A DNA stretch of 34,972 nucleotides from Didymodactylos carnosus (taxonomy: Eukaryota; Rotifera; Eurotatoria; Philodinida; Philodinidae): positions 1-34,972 of the forward strand of contig CAJNOQ010001172.1 of the NCBI GenBank assembly GCA_905250885.1, given 5' to 3'. Position 1 is the stretch's first letter, and every line of letters begins with the position of its first letter. This document shows, in pieces, positions 1 through 10,812 of this stretch. A model generated the notes under the pieces. That model had not been told where the DNA came from. It saw nothing but the letters and a program-made list of their open reading frames with translations, and did not search any database. Made by a program: the position numbers and the translations under genes.

Positions 1-720
1 TCTGATACCACCCGTACAAATTCGAATCGGCTCACATCTCTACTATATCATGATGCACTTGCGGTGATAGGGGGTATGAGGCTTTCCTCGATGAAGCACC
101 CTGATGATCCTGATGGACTTCCGATAGAAGCGATATTTATTAATCAACGTGTCTGTTGTCTGCCTTTCCATGTATTGTCAATCAGATGATAATACGCGGA
201 GAGGCATCCAGTGAATTATTGTCTATCGCTACTATCATTCATTCATATAATTCACGCAGTCGCGCTCAACGAAAAATACAGACGCTCATGAAACCGAGTA
301 AATGAAACGGTTTCTCATTTTTCTTTTATTGTCGGAAATATACGTGAGACAAAGGCTGATATCGATGAATCCTGGCAATTTCGAGAGTACTGACTTCATT
401 CTTGACGGTTTTAGAGGAGTTCAACATCCGTATGAGCAAGTTCAAGATATTTATAAAGTTATTTTGAGATATTTACGCGGAAACGAAATAATTCGATTGT
501 GTTTGATGCTCCGTGTGTCTATTTTTGAAGTTAGTACTGTGATCATCATATTGCCATCTCCGTTCATCCCGACCCTTCTTCGCTTATCAAGCTAGCATTA
601 TCTTTTTTTCTTGAACAGGAATTAAGAATAAAGTCATCTTTTGAAGTCACCATATTGAAAAAACTATTTCAAAATGGACTTTATTCTAAAGACACCATCA
701 GTCGACTATACAAAAAGTAA
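1..720 (+). pseudogene. Broken protein-coding relic, family not recognised
   Basis: Three coding-looking stretches lie in different frames. The first is open from base 1 to the TGA at 187-189 and reads like protein (for example LYHDALAVIGGMRLSS). The second runs from the ATG at 186 in another frame to a TGA near 300. The third, at 302-595, contains FESTDFILDGFRGVQHPYEQ. A further frame, ending in TAA at 718-720, reads sensibly as KLFQNGLYSKDTISRLYKK. The successive frame changes over 700 bp suggest a gene that entered from the left of the window and has decayed by small indels. Unrecognised short introns are an alternative: TTCTTGAACAG at 607-617 would serve as an acceptor. No domain could be named. 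Confidence 0.3.
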
Positions 721-1948
721 GTTCTAACATAGAAAAGGAATAGTAATATGCGTATAGAACCACAAAATATTTTCTCCCTCCTATGTCATATGCGGTATGA
801 GTCATCCTCAAAAAACATTCAACACAAAAGTCTTTTGAGAATATGTGGTATGCATGCAACGGCAGCGGTTACCGGCAGAACGGTAACCGGTAAATTACCG
901 TTATCCTTGCATGCCTAATACATGGTTCTCATTTTCTTTTTACTATGAGTGTCCATGAGTAGAGTCTCTTTTATCTTTCTTTAATTTATGAAACTATTGG
1001 CAAATCACTCAGTCATGCTGTGGGGCTAACTTACAGGAAATTTGACTAAAACAAGCACACACGGTAGAGGCTCATTAACTGAATTTGCATAGAGAAATAA
1101 TCCAGTAGTATAGTCTAAGTAGTTTCATTCTTTTGTCTTTATTGTTTTTATTTTTCTTATCGTTCGTGTTTTGTGTTAGTTCTAGCAAAGCCTAAAATGG
1201 GTTCTACTCGAATGACAATGGTATTGTCTCTTTATTAATAATAAAACGGTAAAAGGAGACCATAATATTTTCTAGACCACACAAAAGACCAATTTTACAA
1301 CCTGTAATACACAAAACATACATTCGGAAAGGTCACGATTGAAAATGATGTTTGAAAATCCCGAGGTTATTCAGCATTAGACTTGTCAGCTTTTTTTTGG
1401 TGAGTTACAGCATCATGGTTTGAAGATCTATGTGCCCTTAATCTACGTCTGCGTGCAGATACTACACAGGAAAAGCAACTCAAAAACATCTGACTGATGT
1501 GCATAGGCATTCTGCATATTCACAGCATCAGAAACACCGCGCTTGTTTTGAATGACCTCTTGTTTGAAAAGTTTACAGCTACTGAAATGTGTGTTTACAG
1601 GTACTGATAAACAACCTTCGGGAAATCACAAAAATCCTTGTATATAAACTTTACACTTCAAACTTCCTTTTCCTTCGGAAAACGGAAAAGTCCTAGGAAG
1701 GTTTCACAAAACAGGGCGGTCTTCTATTTCAACCATTACGTGAAGAGACCGAGCAGGATCTTCTATTTAGGGAGCGTCTTTTAATGTCACAACCCCTTTA
1801 TCTCTTCCTTCTATGAACGTTCATATATTTTCATATCTTCATTTAAACATAGAACAATAACAGCTGTGCACTGAAAATCGAATCCAAGCTGTCCCAGCAC
1901 CCATCTACCCAGAAACCACAACAGAACTCTCAAACCAGTACAACTGCA
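721..1948. other. Intergenic; upstream region of the ART/TPR relic
   Basis: No credible coding exon seen. It holds the GC-rich nested palindrome at 852-914 and a TATATAAA-like box at 1640-1647, about 300 bp upstream of the ART/TPR relic's first ATG, which may be what is left of its promoter. Confidence 0.4.
852..914. repeat. Nested palindrome / small foldback
   Basis: The outer arms GCATGCAA (852-859) and TTGCATGC (907-914) are perfect inverted repeats. Inside, CGGTTACCG (866-874) pairs perfectly with CGGTAACCG (881-889) across a 6-nt loop, and CGGTA (888-892) pairs with TACCG (896-900). The GC content is well above the surrounding AT-rich DNA. This is most easily a tiny foldback/MITE remnant or a cruciform-forming site. 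No target duplication was identified. Confidence 0.6.
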
Positions 1949-2851
1949 ATGAACGACACTGATCAACGACGAAACTTTGAAAACAATACTGTCGTCTGGC
2001 TGGATGCGAATGTCAACACTACAGAAGACAGTGTTCGATCAAGAGCTCAACTGCGTTGCACGATTAATTATCTCAAAGTATTTGACGATGCTGATGAACG
2101 TATTGACTACATATCCGTATCAGACCGTCCTCAAACATTGCGCATCTCAGCTATACCAGAAATGAGGATGAAATCCTTTTCTTGATGGGAACTGTATTTC
2201 GAATTCAGTCAGTGGAACTGCAAGATCACTCAAACATCTGGAATGTGAAACTAGTCATGACTGGATATGAAGAGTTGAAGAACCTCACTGAACAGTGAAA
2301 AAATGAGTTTATGGCGAAAGCAAGTTCAACAGTTTGGGTATGCTGTTGCGACACATGGGTGAATATGGAAAAGCGGAACAATACTATACTATGTTGCTGA
2401 ATGAGACTGCTCCAGACAATACCAGAATCTCAGCACTTTACAACAATCTTGGATTGGTCTACAATGACATGGGTGACCACTCAAAGGCCTTGACTTATTA
2501 TGAAAAGACATTGGAACTGAAACTGAAAACACTGGGCCTGAACCATCTATCTGTGGGTGTGACATACAACAATCTTGGAAGTGTTTACTATCAGACGGGT
2601 GACTACTCAAAGGCCTTGACTTATTATGAAAAACACTGGAACTGCAATTGAAAACATTTGGCGCGAACCATCCGTCTATGGCTATGATATACGGCAATCT
2701 AGGACTGGTTTACAATGGCATGGGTGACTACTCAAGGGCCTTGACATTCGGTGAAAAGGCTCTCGGAATTATGCGGAAAGTTCTGCCAACCACACATCCT
2801 CATATCACTAATGCGAAAAAAGGTATAGCTGTGATAAATGAAAAACTGTAG
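1949..2851 (+). pseudogene. Bdelloid-type ADP-ribosyltransferase/TPR gene relic (internally deleted, frameshifted)
   Basis: The ATG at 1949 opens a stretch containing VWLDANVNTTEDSVRSRAQ, which matches what I know of the N-terminal module of bdelloid proteins pairing an arginine-type ADP-ribosyltransferase (ART) domain with kinesin-light-chain-type TPRs. From about 2119 the reading continues in another frame with the end of an ART domain, including an ExE-type motif (NEDEILFLMGTVFRI, about 2159-2203). The bulk of the ART fold between these parts is missing, so an internal deletion is inferred. This frame hits a TGA at 2296-2298. TPR repeats then run from about 2310: NSLGMLLRHMGEYGKAEQYY, then NNLGLVYNDMGDHSKALTYY, then NNLGSVYYQTGDYSKALTYY. 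A probable one-base loss near 2630 (GAAAAACACTGG against GAAAAGACATTGG in the preceding repeat) moves the last repeat into the frame of 2648-2851, which ends with a normal TAG. With the catalytic core gone and three reading breaks, it is almost certainly non-functional. Confidence 0.8.
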
Positions 2852-5191
2852 AGGCGTGTATAACTTCGAAAAAGTATTTGATTATGCTTAGTTGATGTCA
2901 TTTAGACGTAGAATAGTTAAGTTGAATATGGGATGTCTTCATATATTTGGCTGCTGGAAGCGTTTAAAGCGTTTAAAAAGTAAAATTAGATATTATTGAA
3001 CTTATAGTTTCACGCATGGATAGCACATGACATTGTGTTGTACTGTGTAGTAGAGTAGAACATTCTGAAAACGATATACGGTTTCTACTGAATATTTTTG
3101 ACTATGCTTCACTTGCTGTTGACTATGCGCTTAACGGTTTTTTTAATTTGAATGAAATTTAAACTATACATCTGTAAAAGCGATGTCAGTAAAATCGGGG
3201 CCTGGAAAGGACCGAAAACGGTTTCTGCTGGAAAATGGCCGATTTTGAGCAAATGTGTAGAAGAAATATTCTTTTAAAGCCTTAAGAGACGTTTTACCAG
3301 CCCAGGGAGAAAAGCTGTCAAGTGAAAGTTTTTGATCTATATATAGCCTTTTTCTATTTTTGGATTCTATGATCAAAACTAGGGTTATGAAAAACTTTTC
3401 AGGTCGTTTGGACTTGATTTCACCGAGTTATAGAATTTACAAAATTAGGTGTATCGAAAGATTTTCAAAAAAGTGATCTCCGTGATATTTTGCCTATAAC
3501 TTCGTCAAATTTTATCCGGTCTATTCGCACGACGTCTCATTCGAAAGTCCATCAAAAAATGAACCAAATCATATGTTTTTAAATTTTTTCGAACGGAAAC
3601 TGGATTTTTCAGAAGCCTACCATTTGAAAAATTAGCAATTTTAAAAACAAAATTTTTCCAATAAACTTTATTTTTCTCTGTCCAGTAGATTTCCCGCAAA
3701 AATTAGTGCGTTTTGTAGAGCGTGCAATTCTCTATAAAATGAGCTATAATTCACGACATCAGGAACATGTTGACAAAATTGCTTGCAATTATTAAATAAA
3801 TAAATGTCTCACGAGTACTTTTCAAAAAGAAACATTTTCGAAAAACATCTTGAATCACTCTTCTTTTGATTTTTCGAAATGAATGTATAAGAGAAGACCA
3901 TATTCTGATGATAGTTGTCACTATAAAGATTATTTTTAGTACATTCAATCACTTCAATCTAATTACAATCTCTTCTAGATAGTTTTATACATCAATGAAA
4001 TAGATTGCTAATGTCGATGAACGTGAGTACAACAAAAATTAGATTAGAGAAACTTTAATGAAAATAACCGACGGAAAAAATCAAAAATTTACCCTGTCCA
4101 GATATTTCACGTCACCATGGTGAAATTCCTCTAATTGGCTTCTACCCATGCATTTCAATTTCGAATCGAGTCTTAACTATTCGTATCCAGTGTATGTGTG
4201 CCACCTTTTCATGGTGATCATTCTATGTTGATTTGTGTAAACTAGCATTGATAAACCGTCTCGATTTAATCGAGACGGGATTCAATTCGTCGCCGCATTA
4301 GATGATCCGTTAAATCTGTTTAAGCAGTCAATTGTAAAGGAACGACAAATGATTTTAAGTCGATCTATATATAGTTAAATATATCCTGAATTACAAATAC
4401 TCATTAGAAAACAGATGACCCCTCTCGTACACTATTAAAAAAGAGTTAATACCACAAATGTGTTGAAATCATCCAATTTCTAGTTGAGATCGAAGGTCAC
4501 GTACAATCTTCGAGTATTTGGTATAGGTGATATTTGCAATGAAAAAATGATTCACTAAAATCAATCTGTTTTCCAAGGTTAGCTCTCTCTCTGTCCTTCA
4601 GTAATTATGCTTGTTTTCTATCAACAATTTGTGAATTGATGATTTGGTTCTGTTATCCAGCCCACTCTTCTTGTCATTTTCTTTTTCTCGAGTCGTCTTG
4701 TAACAGATGTAGTAGAAAATATAAATATTCTTAGACAAACAATAATTTTTTTCTCTCTCTACATCGTGTTATCTCATTTTCCATTTATGCATATTTTTAG
4801 ATGATATTTCCTTTAACGAGAATGGACTAGAACGTATAAATAAAAATATACATACCATCGGCAATATTTCTCGTTGTTTTCCAAGATGTAATACAATATT
4901 CCAACGTTTATAGAAAATATATGGCTTTAGATAATATTTATTCTAGAATAGCTCTCTCTATTCGGCTCTTTTTTCCTTCTACTATTTTTGTCGATATCTC
5001 AACTGTATTTTCCAGTAATTTTTTTTTATTACGTGTTTATCTTTCTATTTTCTTTTTGTATATCTTAATGTGTGATTTATTCTCTGTGTTATACGTATAA
5101 TAAATAAATCCATACAAAAAAAGTTGTTCTTGTGCCGTTGTATTATAATTTTCACACAGACGAACAAAAAGTGACCACATAATCTACCATA
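2852..5191. other. AT-rich intergenic region
   Basis: No ORF here reads like protein; short open frames on both strands are AT-biased and carry no motif. A perfect 10-bp inverted repeat sits at 4256-4278. The right end, from about 4740, should contain the promoter and 5' UTR of the troponin C-like gene. Confidence 0.4.
4256..4278. repeat. Perfect 10-bp hairpin
   Basis: CCGTCTCGAT and ATCGAGACGG flank a TTA loop. The stem is GC-rich against an AT-rich background. Function unknown: protein-binding palindrome or hairpin of a decayed element. Confidence 0.5.
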
Positions 5192-6380
5192 ATGGTAAGT
5201 ATAAGAAAATTACATAAATTTATCATTTTCAACATAAAAACGTTTTTTATGATCTATATGGGATCTGAACTCGATATAAATCACATTTGTTTTTAACTCT
5301 ATTTCGAAAATATATCGACATAAAAATCTTGAAAATTACAATTTCATTTGACACATAAGATTAATTAATTACTCTTCATATATTCAACAGTTCAATTATT
5401 ATTCATATTTTGGATAGCTGCATTCCTGATGATATAGATAATGCTGATAGTACCTCTGACAATATAAAAATTTTAGTCTCTTTGGAGTTTGTATAATATT
5501 ATTTAGTTGAAATAAGATTATATACGCTATAATCTTTAAAACTTTTTTGTTTATTTTCAAAGGGCGAAGAAGAACAAGAATTTTCTCTTTCCGAAGAGCA
5601 AATATCTGAAATTCGTGATGCATTTAATATGTATGATCGTGAGAAAAAAGGAGAAATATCAACATCAATATTAGGAACAGTGATGAAAAATCTTGGTCAT
5701 AATTTAAAACCCGATCAATTAGCTGAATGTATTGAAGCTGTCGATGGAGATGGTATGTATTATGGGAAGAAAGTGAGGCGATGATAAATACTGTAACTTT
5801 AACTTTTTCTTTTTCCTATTTTTTGTGTTTTTTTTTTTTTGAGGAAGTGGAACAGTCGATTTTGATGAATTTTTGGCATTAATGGCCAAAAAAACAAAAG
5901 AAGCAGAAGATGAACGAGAATTACGTGAAGTATTTCGTGTTTTTGATAAAAATAGTCGTGGAGTCATTGATGTAAGTTAATTTTTTTTTTCCATTTGAGG
6001 CTTTAATTTATACATTTTTCATAACTTATTTTAGGTAGCCGATCTGAAATTAATATTCAAAGCACTTGATCCAGATATGGCGGAAGATGAAGTAGATCAA
6101 ATCATATCGGAAGTCGATGAAGATGGTAGTGGAACAGTTGATTTTGAAGGTAAAAACAAATCTTAAATAATCAGTAACACTAGAAACTTGTTGACTACAG
6201 AAATCAATCACCTATGTTTTGTTCATCAGCCGCATACTTTTTGAGTACTGTGTAGATTCTCATTCTGAAACGATGCTCCCGACTTCTGTATTTTTAGATT
6301 TTCAACAGACAATAACTATCTATATGTATTGTTTTTTCTCGTTTTTTTTAATAGAATTTTACAAACTGATGACTGGTTAA
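5192..6380 (+). CDS. Troponin C-like EF-hand calcium sensor
   Basis: Exons: 5192-5194, 5563-5752, 5844-5971, 6035-6149, 6355-6380; all introns are GT..AG and phases close to 153 aa. Exon 1 is only the ATG, an intron position known in the calmodulin/troponin C superfamily. Four EF-hands occur. Loop 1 (residues 26-37, [12 protein letters not shown]) is degenerate, with Lys at position 5 and Ile at 12. Loop 2 (62-73, [12 protein letters not shown]) is canonical. Loop 3 (99-110, [12 protein letters not shown]) has Arg at position 5 and Asp at 12. Loop 4 (135-146, [12 protein letters not shown]) is canonical. Calcium binding by sites II and IV only, plus the ending [10 protein letters not shown], fits invertebrate muscle troponin C better than calmodulin, which has four active sites and about 149 aa. 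Expected role: calcium switch of the thin filament, working with troponin I and T. A divergent calmodulin-like protein is the alternative. Candidate polyA signals AATAAA lie at 6553 and 6613. Confidence 0.9.
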
Positions 6381-7058
6381 AAAAAGTTAATAACAACATC
6401 AACATCATTACTTCCATGTTATTTTCTTTCTCATAACAATATATTACTTCTTTTTTTTCTCGCTTGTTCGCAATTCGCATATTATGTGTATCAAACAACA
6501 GCGGACTGTTCTTAACTTTTATAATAATGTTCAATCGCACAGTTATGGTATCAATAAACAGCAAAATTTTTAAAAACCAAGTATTGTTTTGATACACATT
6601 TTTTTTTGAAATAATAAAACTAACAACAAATAAATATTGTAGGAATTTCTTATACAGAAAAAATTGATTGGTTGTTTAGATTTGATATGTTAAATATTCA
6701 CTGAATCAATGCTATCGGTTATTATTAACTATATCATCACGCTGTAAATGTAAGATCACATCCAGGATAATAATTATGCATAGTTTTATTTTTGTCAAAA
6801 TTGATCGTCCTGAAATATTCTGAAATATGTTTTTAAAATAATGACGTAGAAATATAGTGAAATTTCGTTTTAATCACACCATAAATCAAGTTAAGTAAGA
6901 GATACCAGTGAATATTTTCCAGTATATTACTAGCTCTAAATTCAAAGTACTAATCAACTGCTGAAAAAATTGTGTTTTTATTATTTGATTAAAACTAGTG
7001 ATGATAGAAAAATTCGATAGTTCATAGTAACAACAATATTTCGCTATTTTGATCAATG
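6381..7058. other. Intergenic, converging 3' ends
   Basis: 3' flank of the troponin C-like gene (+) and of the 7059-7586 gene (-). AT-rich, with polyA-type AATAAA motifs; no coding exon or repeat recognised. Confidence 0.4.
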
Positions 7059-7586
7059 TTAACATGTTCGTTTATGATTTGGACATCGAAATTTTAAATG
7101 TAATAAAGCTTTCTTCATTTTATACGCACAATGTTTATTGTGAGATAGTTTTGATTCATCTATCCTTTTCAACGTTCTCTTTAATGATTGGTTTTTAGCA
7201 AATTTCACGTTAGCACGCTTTTTTAGTGCAAGTTTTTCACCGTTAACCGGCATTACTAGGGATTGTTGCATAACTGGTTCGTTTAACATAGCATTGCTTA
7301 GTTTTTCTTTTGACATTGAAATATCGAAAACTGATGATATTTTTGGTTGAAATTTTTGACTTAAGAATTGTTTATCATCTTCTCGCCATATTTGTGATTC
7401 AATGTTTTCTCCTTCAATTCGCCACAATTCTTCGATAGACATTTTTAACAGTTTTAATGCTTGTTTAAATTCTTTATAATGTCGTCTTACATTGCCAATT
7501 GATTGTATTGAATGATTTTTACGTAGTGTAAGATACGAAGTCGATTTAGAGCCAATATCTTTTCCTCTCGCTAAATTCTCATACAT
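7059..7586 (-). CDS. Hypothetical basic protein, 175 aa, single exon
   Basis: An uninterrupted frame runs from the ATG at 7586 to the stop ending at 7059, long for such AT-rich DNA and with normal amino-acid composition. The middle (about residues 36-75) is charged and predicted helical (EFKQALKLLKMSIEELWRIE). The C-terminal third is very basic, with Lys/Arg clusters (KKRANVKFAKNQSLKRTLKR) and a His/Cys-containing end (HKRTC). No transmembrane segment or signal peptide is visible. I do not recognise a family. The basic tail would suit nucleic-acid binding or nuclear location, but that is inference. It could also be the main exon of a longer gene; no convincing upstream exon was found. Confidence 0.55.
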   Translation of the reverse strand: MYENLARGKDIGSKSTSYLTLRKNHSIQSIGNVRRHYKEFKQALKLLKMSIEELWRIEGENIESQIWREDDKQFLSQKFQPKISSVFDISMSKEKLSNAMLNEPVMQQSLVMPVNGEKLALKKRANVKFAKNQSLKRTLKRIDESKLSHNKHCAYKMKKALLHLKFRCPNHKRTC

Positions 7587-9001
7587 ATTTTTATATTTAA
7601 TATAACTACGTGATTTTCGTGCTTCAGTTTACAGTAATAGACATGAGAAGCAAATTCTAGTTAGAAAAACAAATTTTTCGAAAATAGTCGATATATTTTG
7701 AAAAAGTTTTATAAGAACAAACAGCGCGTTGTGAACAGAGAGTAACTATGCATAAACATTTGCCTAAAGTGAGTCATCTAGATTTTCTGCTACGGATGAA
7801 TGACTTATAGTTCCGAATAGGTACGCGTGTAGCAAAAATTTTCATGCAATACGGAAAACTCTAAATCGCGAGAAAATACAAACATTCTTTTCTAACTTTA
7901 CTTTAAAAAATGTGACGTTTAGTATTTTATTTGTATTTTTTAAATAAAAGATCGTGCAAAGTCCGACAATATCTCATTTGATCCAGAAATATTTACCATT
8001 CTGTTATAGTTCTCAAACTAAAATTCCAACCTTGCTTCGATGACCTAAAAGCTTTAAATTTAAACTTTCAAATCCCGACGTTGCTATTTGAACGGAAATA
8101 TCAAAGGTTCTTCAGGATAGCATGTAGCATAAGCAAATCATTATCACACACACACACGGAAATTATCTTTCTTCAATTATCAACTTAATGTCAGAAAGCA
8201 TATTATCATAATTTCGAACATATTGGACATATATGTCCAAGTATATCGGGTATACCCGATAACATAACAGACTGGTCCTGGTACAAAGCCAAAAAGTGCT
8301 CGTCAAAAAGACTCGAAAAATTTACGTCCATATGGTCATAATCACTTAAGCAATTCGGACATGATGATGTTTTTATGTCGTCTATATTAAAGGCGAAACA
8401 CGCAAGTCATTATTAAACAATGAGCAAATTACAGATACGTACCCATATCTGCCAAATTGATATTTAAAACGCGCTGATCACAGTCAACCATATAAGCCAT
8501 ATCTGCTAATAATTCATCATCCATTTCACATAAATCAATAGAAGGTGCACTATCCCAATGCATGACTAATCAAAACGTTTCCAAAAGTAAGCTCTAAAAA
8601 GTACAAAGAGTTTTAGGCGCTAAAGGGTAAAATATTTCGTTTTATTTTCCGAATAATGGGCTAGCCCAGTATTTTGGAATATATATATTAGTGTCATTAC
8701 GCGTTTAAGTTTATTCGTTTCAAAAAGTGTTGTGACGTCGTCTGTTTATTATTATTTAGTTATTTGTTTATTGATTTAGTTTATTTAGTTATTGTTTCAT
8801 TATTAAGTTTATTTGGTATCAAGTTCAAACGGTTAAGGGTTATCGTCGAAATTACGAAAAGGTATTTATAAACTAGGAAAATTCCTATTTGCCCACCTTG
8901 AACAGAGTCTCCAGTTGTTTTCTGTTATATATGATGCAACGCTCTGGTCACGGCTTAGACCTGGAATTTTGTATTCCTTCCCAATTCTATTATCTTTCAT
9001 A
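7587..9001. other. Intergenic with half of a duplicated segment
   Basis: Between the divergent starts of the 7059-7586 gene (-) and the 9002 gene (+). It contains a short CA tract near 8146-8157 and the segment 8211-8333, which recurs inverted at 9593-9685. Region 8720-8820 has TTTATTTAGTTATT-like near-repeats. No credible gene. Confidence 0.4.
8211..8333 (+). repeat. Inverted duplicate, left copy
   Basis: Matches the reverse complement of 9593-9685, for example AACATAACAGACTGG and AAAAAGTGCTCGTCAAAAAG. Compared with the right copy it carries an extra block (about 20 bp, near 8235-8257) and small changes (for example TCCTGGTA near 8276-8283) that break the reading frame kept by the right copy. 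It appears to be a decayed piece of a dispersed coding sequence. Confidence 0.7.
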
Positions 9002-10812
9002 ATGGTAAGTGACTATTCGATCTGATTAATCGACCCATCTTTCACTTCTTATTGTAACTTTTTATTTTTAAAAATGTGTATTCAACCTATCTCTTTTGTT
9101 TGATGAGCCCAGTGATGACGACTGGTCTGCTCTCTTTAACTTTTCTTTTAGGAACTGACTTGGTTTGACCTTAGTACACTGCTACGGTGGGAGACCTCTG
9201 TAAGAAGAATAGGTCAACCCGCCCGATCAGTTGTTGGCCAAATGCACCGAATGTATAACAATGCTAGGGTATTGTATAACATCGATATGGGCAGCCAAGT
9301 TGGTTTTTCGGTAGTTTAATGGTAGTTTCCATCGTTTTCAGAAGCGTCTTCAGCGATAGTTTTATGATCATTAGAGTTTTCTATTTGACATAAACAAAAA
9401 CTCAAGGGATTTTGAATTTTCGTTACGAAGAAATCCTTCGCAAGCATTTCTTAAATGCTTAATATAAGAAAGCAAAAACATTCGAAGAGCTTAATCCGCA
9501 AAATTATTAAGAGGATTTTGAAAATAATGAGCTAGCCAATTATTTCTAGGATGGAAGGGATTCCCTTCCATTCTTTGAATAATGGGATGCAGATATGGAC
9601 GTAGATTTTTCGAGTCTTTTTGACGAGCACTTTTTGGCTTTGTCCAGTCTGTTATGTTATCGGGTATGTCCAATATGTTCGAAATTTACTTTGTGATATG
9701 TTTTTCGAGTTTTGTATTATAGAACATAACTATCTGTTAATGAATAGGAACCCGTAGCAGAAGAAGATTTGAATATTGGTCCAGAGATTACTGAAAGTTT
9801 CGAAAGGGACGACACTCAAGGTGGTATTACATCAGATCTTTTGCCAACATGCCGTTTACTTTCACTGTTGACGACAGATGTGGTTGATACAATGGTATTA
9901 GAAGAAGAGGCAACAGTTGATGCTGATACTGTTTCGATGGAAGATGGTAAGTTCACTCGCTTATCTTTATTCTCTGTTTGTATGTTATGATTCTGTTCAG
10001 ATGATGATATACTTTTTATTGGAACGACTTGTTGTACCTTTGGAAAGAAACCGGCGGAGGAACAATATGATGCTGAAAAAGGTTTGTTCGTATGCCTTAA
10101 CACAACGTGTTCTTAAAGTTTTTCTCGATTAGATAATAACATAATGATTGCAGAAACCAAATGTGCTGATGCAGAGGATAAGTGTGTATTTATCGTTTAG
10201 TTGTTTTCTCACATGCTTCTATCTTTTAGATGATGACTTTTTTGAAGTACTTGCGGCTGTAGCTAATTGCAATCGTTCAGCTATACAAATGGGTTCAATC
10301 AAAAGCCCTTTACATGCTGGACCAAACATTACTAATGAAGATCTTTATCCGTTGTTCACGATGGACGCAAAACGGTGGATATCGACAGACTCTCAAAAGG
10401 CTCTCGGTATCTATCAACGCAAGAGATGTACAGCAACGGTTTAGGTCTTCTGAAGAATGTTTGCCATCTGGTACTGCAGGACTCCCGAAAGAACCCCGAC
10501 GTGTCTGATATATCTCTTCTGCCCACGTACCCTTGTACTGGAGCTCAGTTCATTGCACTCCAATTAGATATGTGCACCACAGCATTTAACTTGGTAGCAA
10601 TTTATTTTTTTCGATCTGTACATTTCTCTTAAAAATTCAAGCACCTATATCGACGATGGCGTAAGGATTGTAGTGTGTGTATTCAAAGTTATCAGCCTTT
10701 TTTAATGTAATTGCTTTCTTTATAGCGTCTTCGTCATGTCTGGAGAATCATACATAGAAGGGAGCTACGGCCGTTTATGGAAGAAATGGACAAACTAACT
10801 GTTGAAACATAG
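9002..10812 (+). pseudogene. Multi-exon unrecognised gene, probably decaying
   Basis: Proposed exons: 9002-9004 (ATG only), 9152-about 9310, 9748-9946, 10001-10081, 10154-10177, 10230-about 10400, about 10400-10593 and 10726-10812, ending in TAG. Most junctions are clean GT..AG with matching phases. The protein has an acidic middle (DTVSMED then DDDILFIGTTCC, later DDDFFEVLAAVANCN) and a basic end (RLRHVWRIIHRRELRPFMEE). Two lesions argue against an intact gene. The donor after 10177 reads ATAAGT where GTAAGT is expected. A one-base frameshift is needed near 10390-10440 to join the frame ending ...WISTDSQ to the frame containing LLKNVCHLVLQDSRKNPD. The end of the second exon is unclear: GTAGTT at 9311 as donor, or the TAA at 9317-9319. 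No family recognised. A working gene with unusual splicing is the alternative. Confidence 0.5.
9593..9685 (-). repeat. Inverted duplicate, right copy, inside an open frame
   Basis: Reverse-strand counterpart of 8211-8333, lying in an intron of the 9002-10812 gene. On the minus strand it is part of an open frame, 9491-9673 (60 aa), that reads like protein (NITDWTKPKSARQKDSKNLR, later HPIIQRMEGNPFHPRNNWLA). This looks like a fragment of a dispersed coding family, perhaps from a mobile element, inserted antisense to the host gene. Family not identified. Confidence 0.6.

Noticed and set aside
2389..2697. 102-codon minus-strand frame
   Set aside because: Antisense shadow of the TPR repeats, which explain the open frame better.
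3164..3948. Three short minus-strand frames in the 3.1-3.95 kb gap
   Set aside because: Composition is AT-driven, no motif, no splice consistency, no similarity to known proteins that I can see.
5719..5967. 82-codon minus-strand frame
   Set aside because: Antisense to troponin C exon 3 and its introns; the tail is a Lys/Asn-rich intron translation.
9816..10103. 95-codon minus-strand frame
   Set aside because: Antisense to clean plus-strand exons 9748-9946 and 10001-10081 with matching splice sites.
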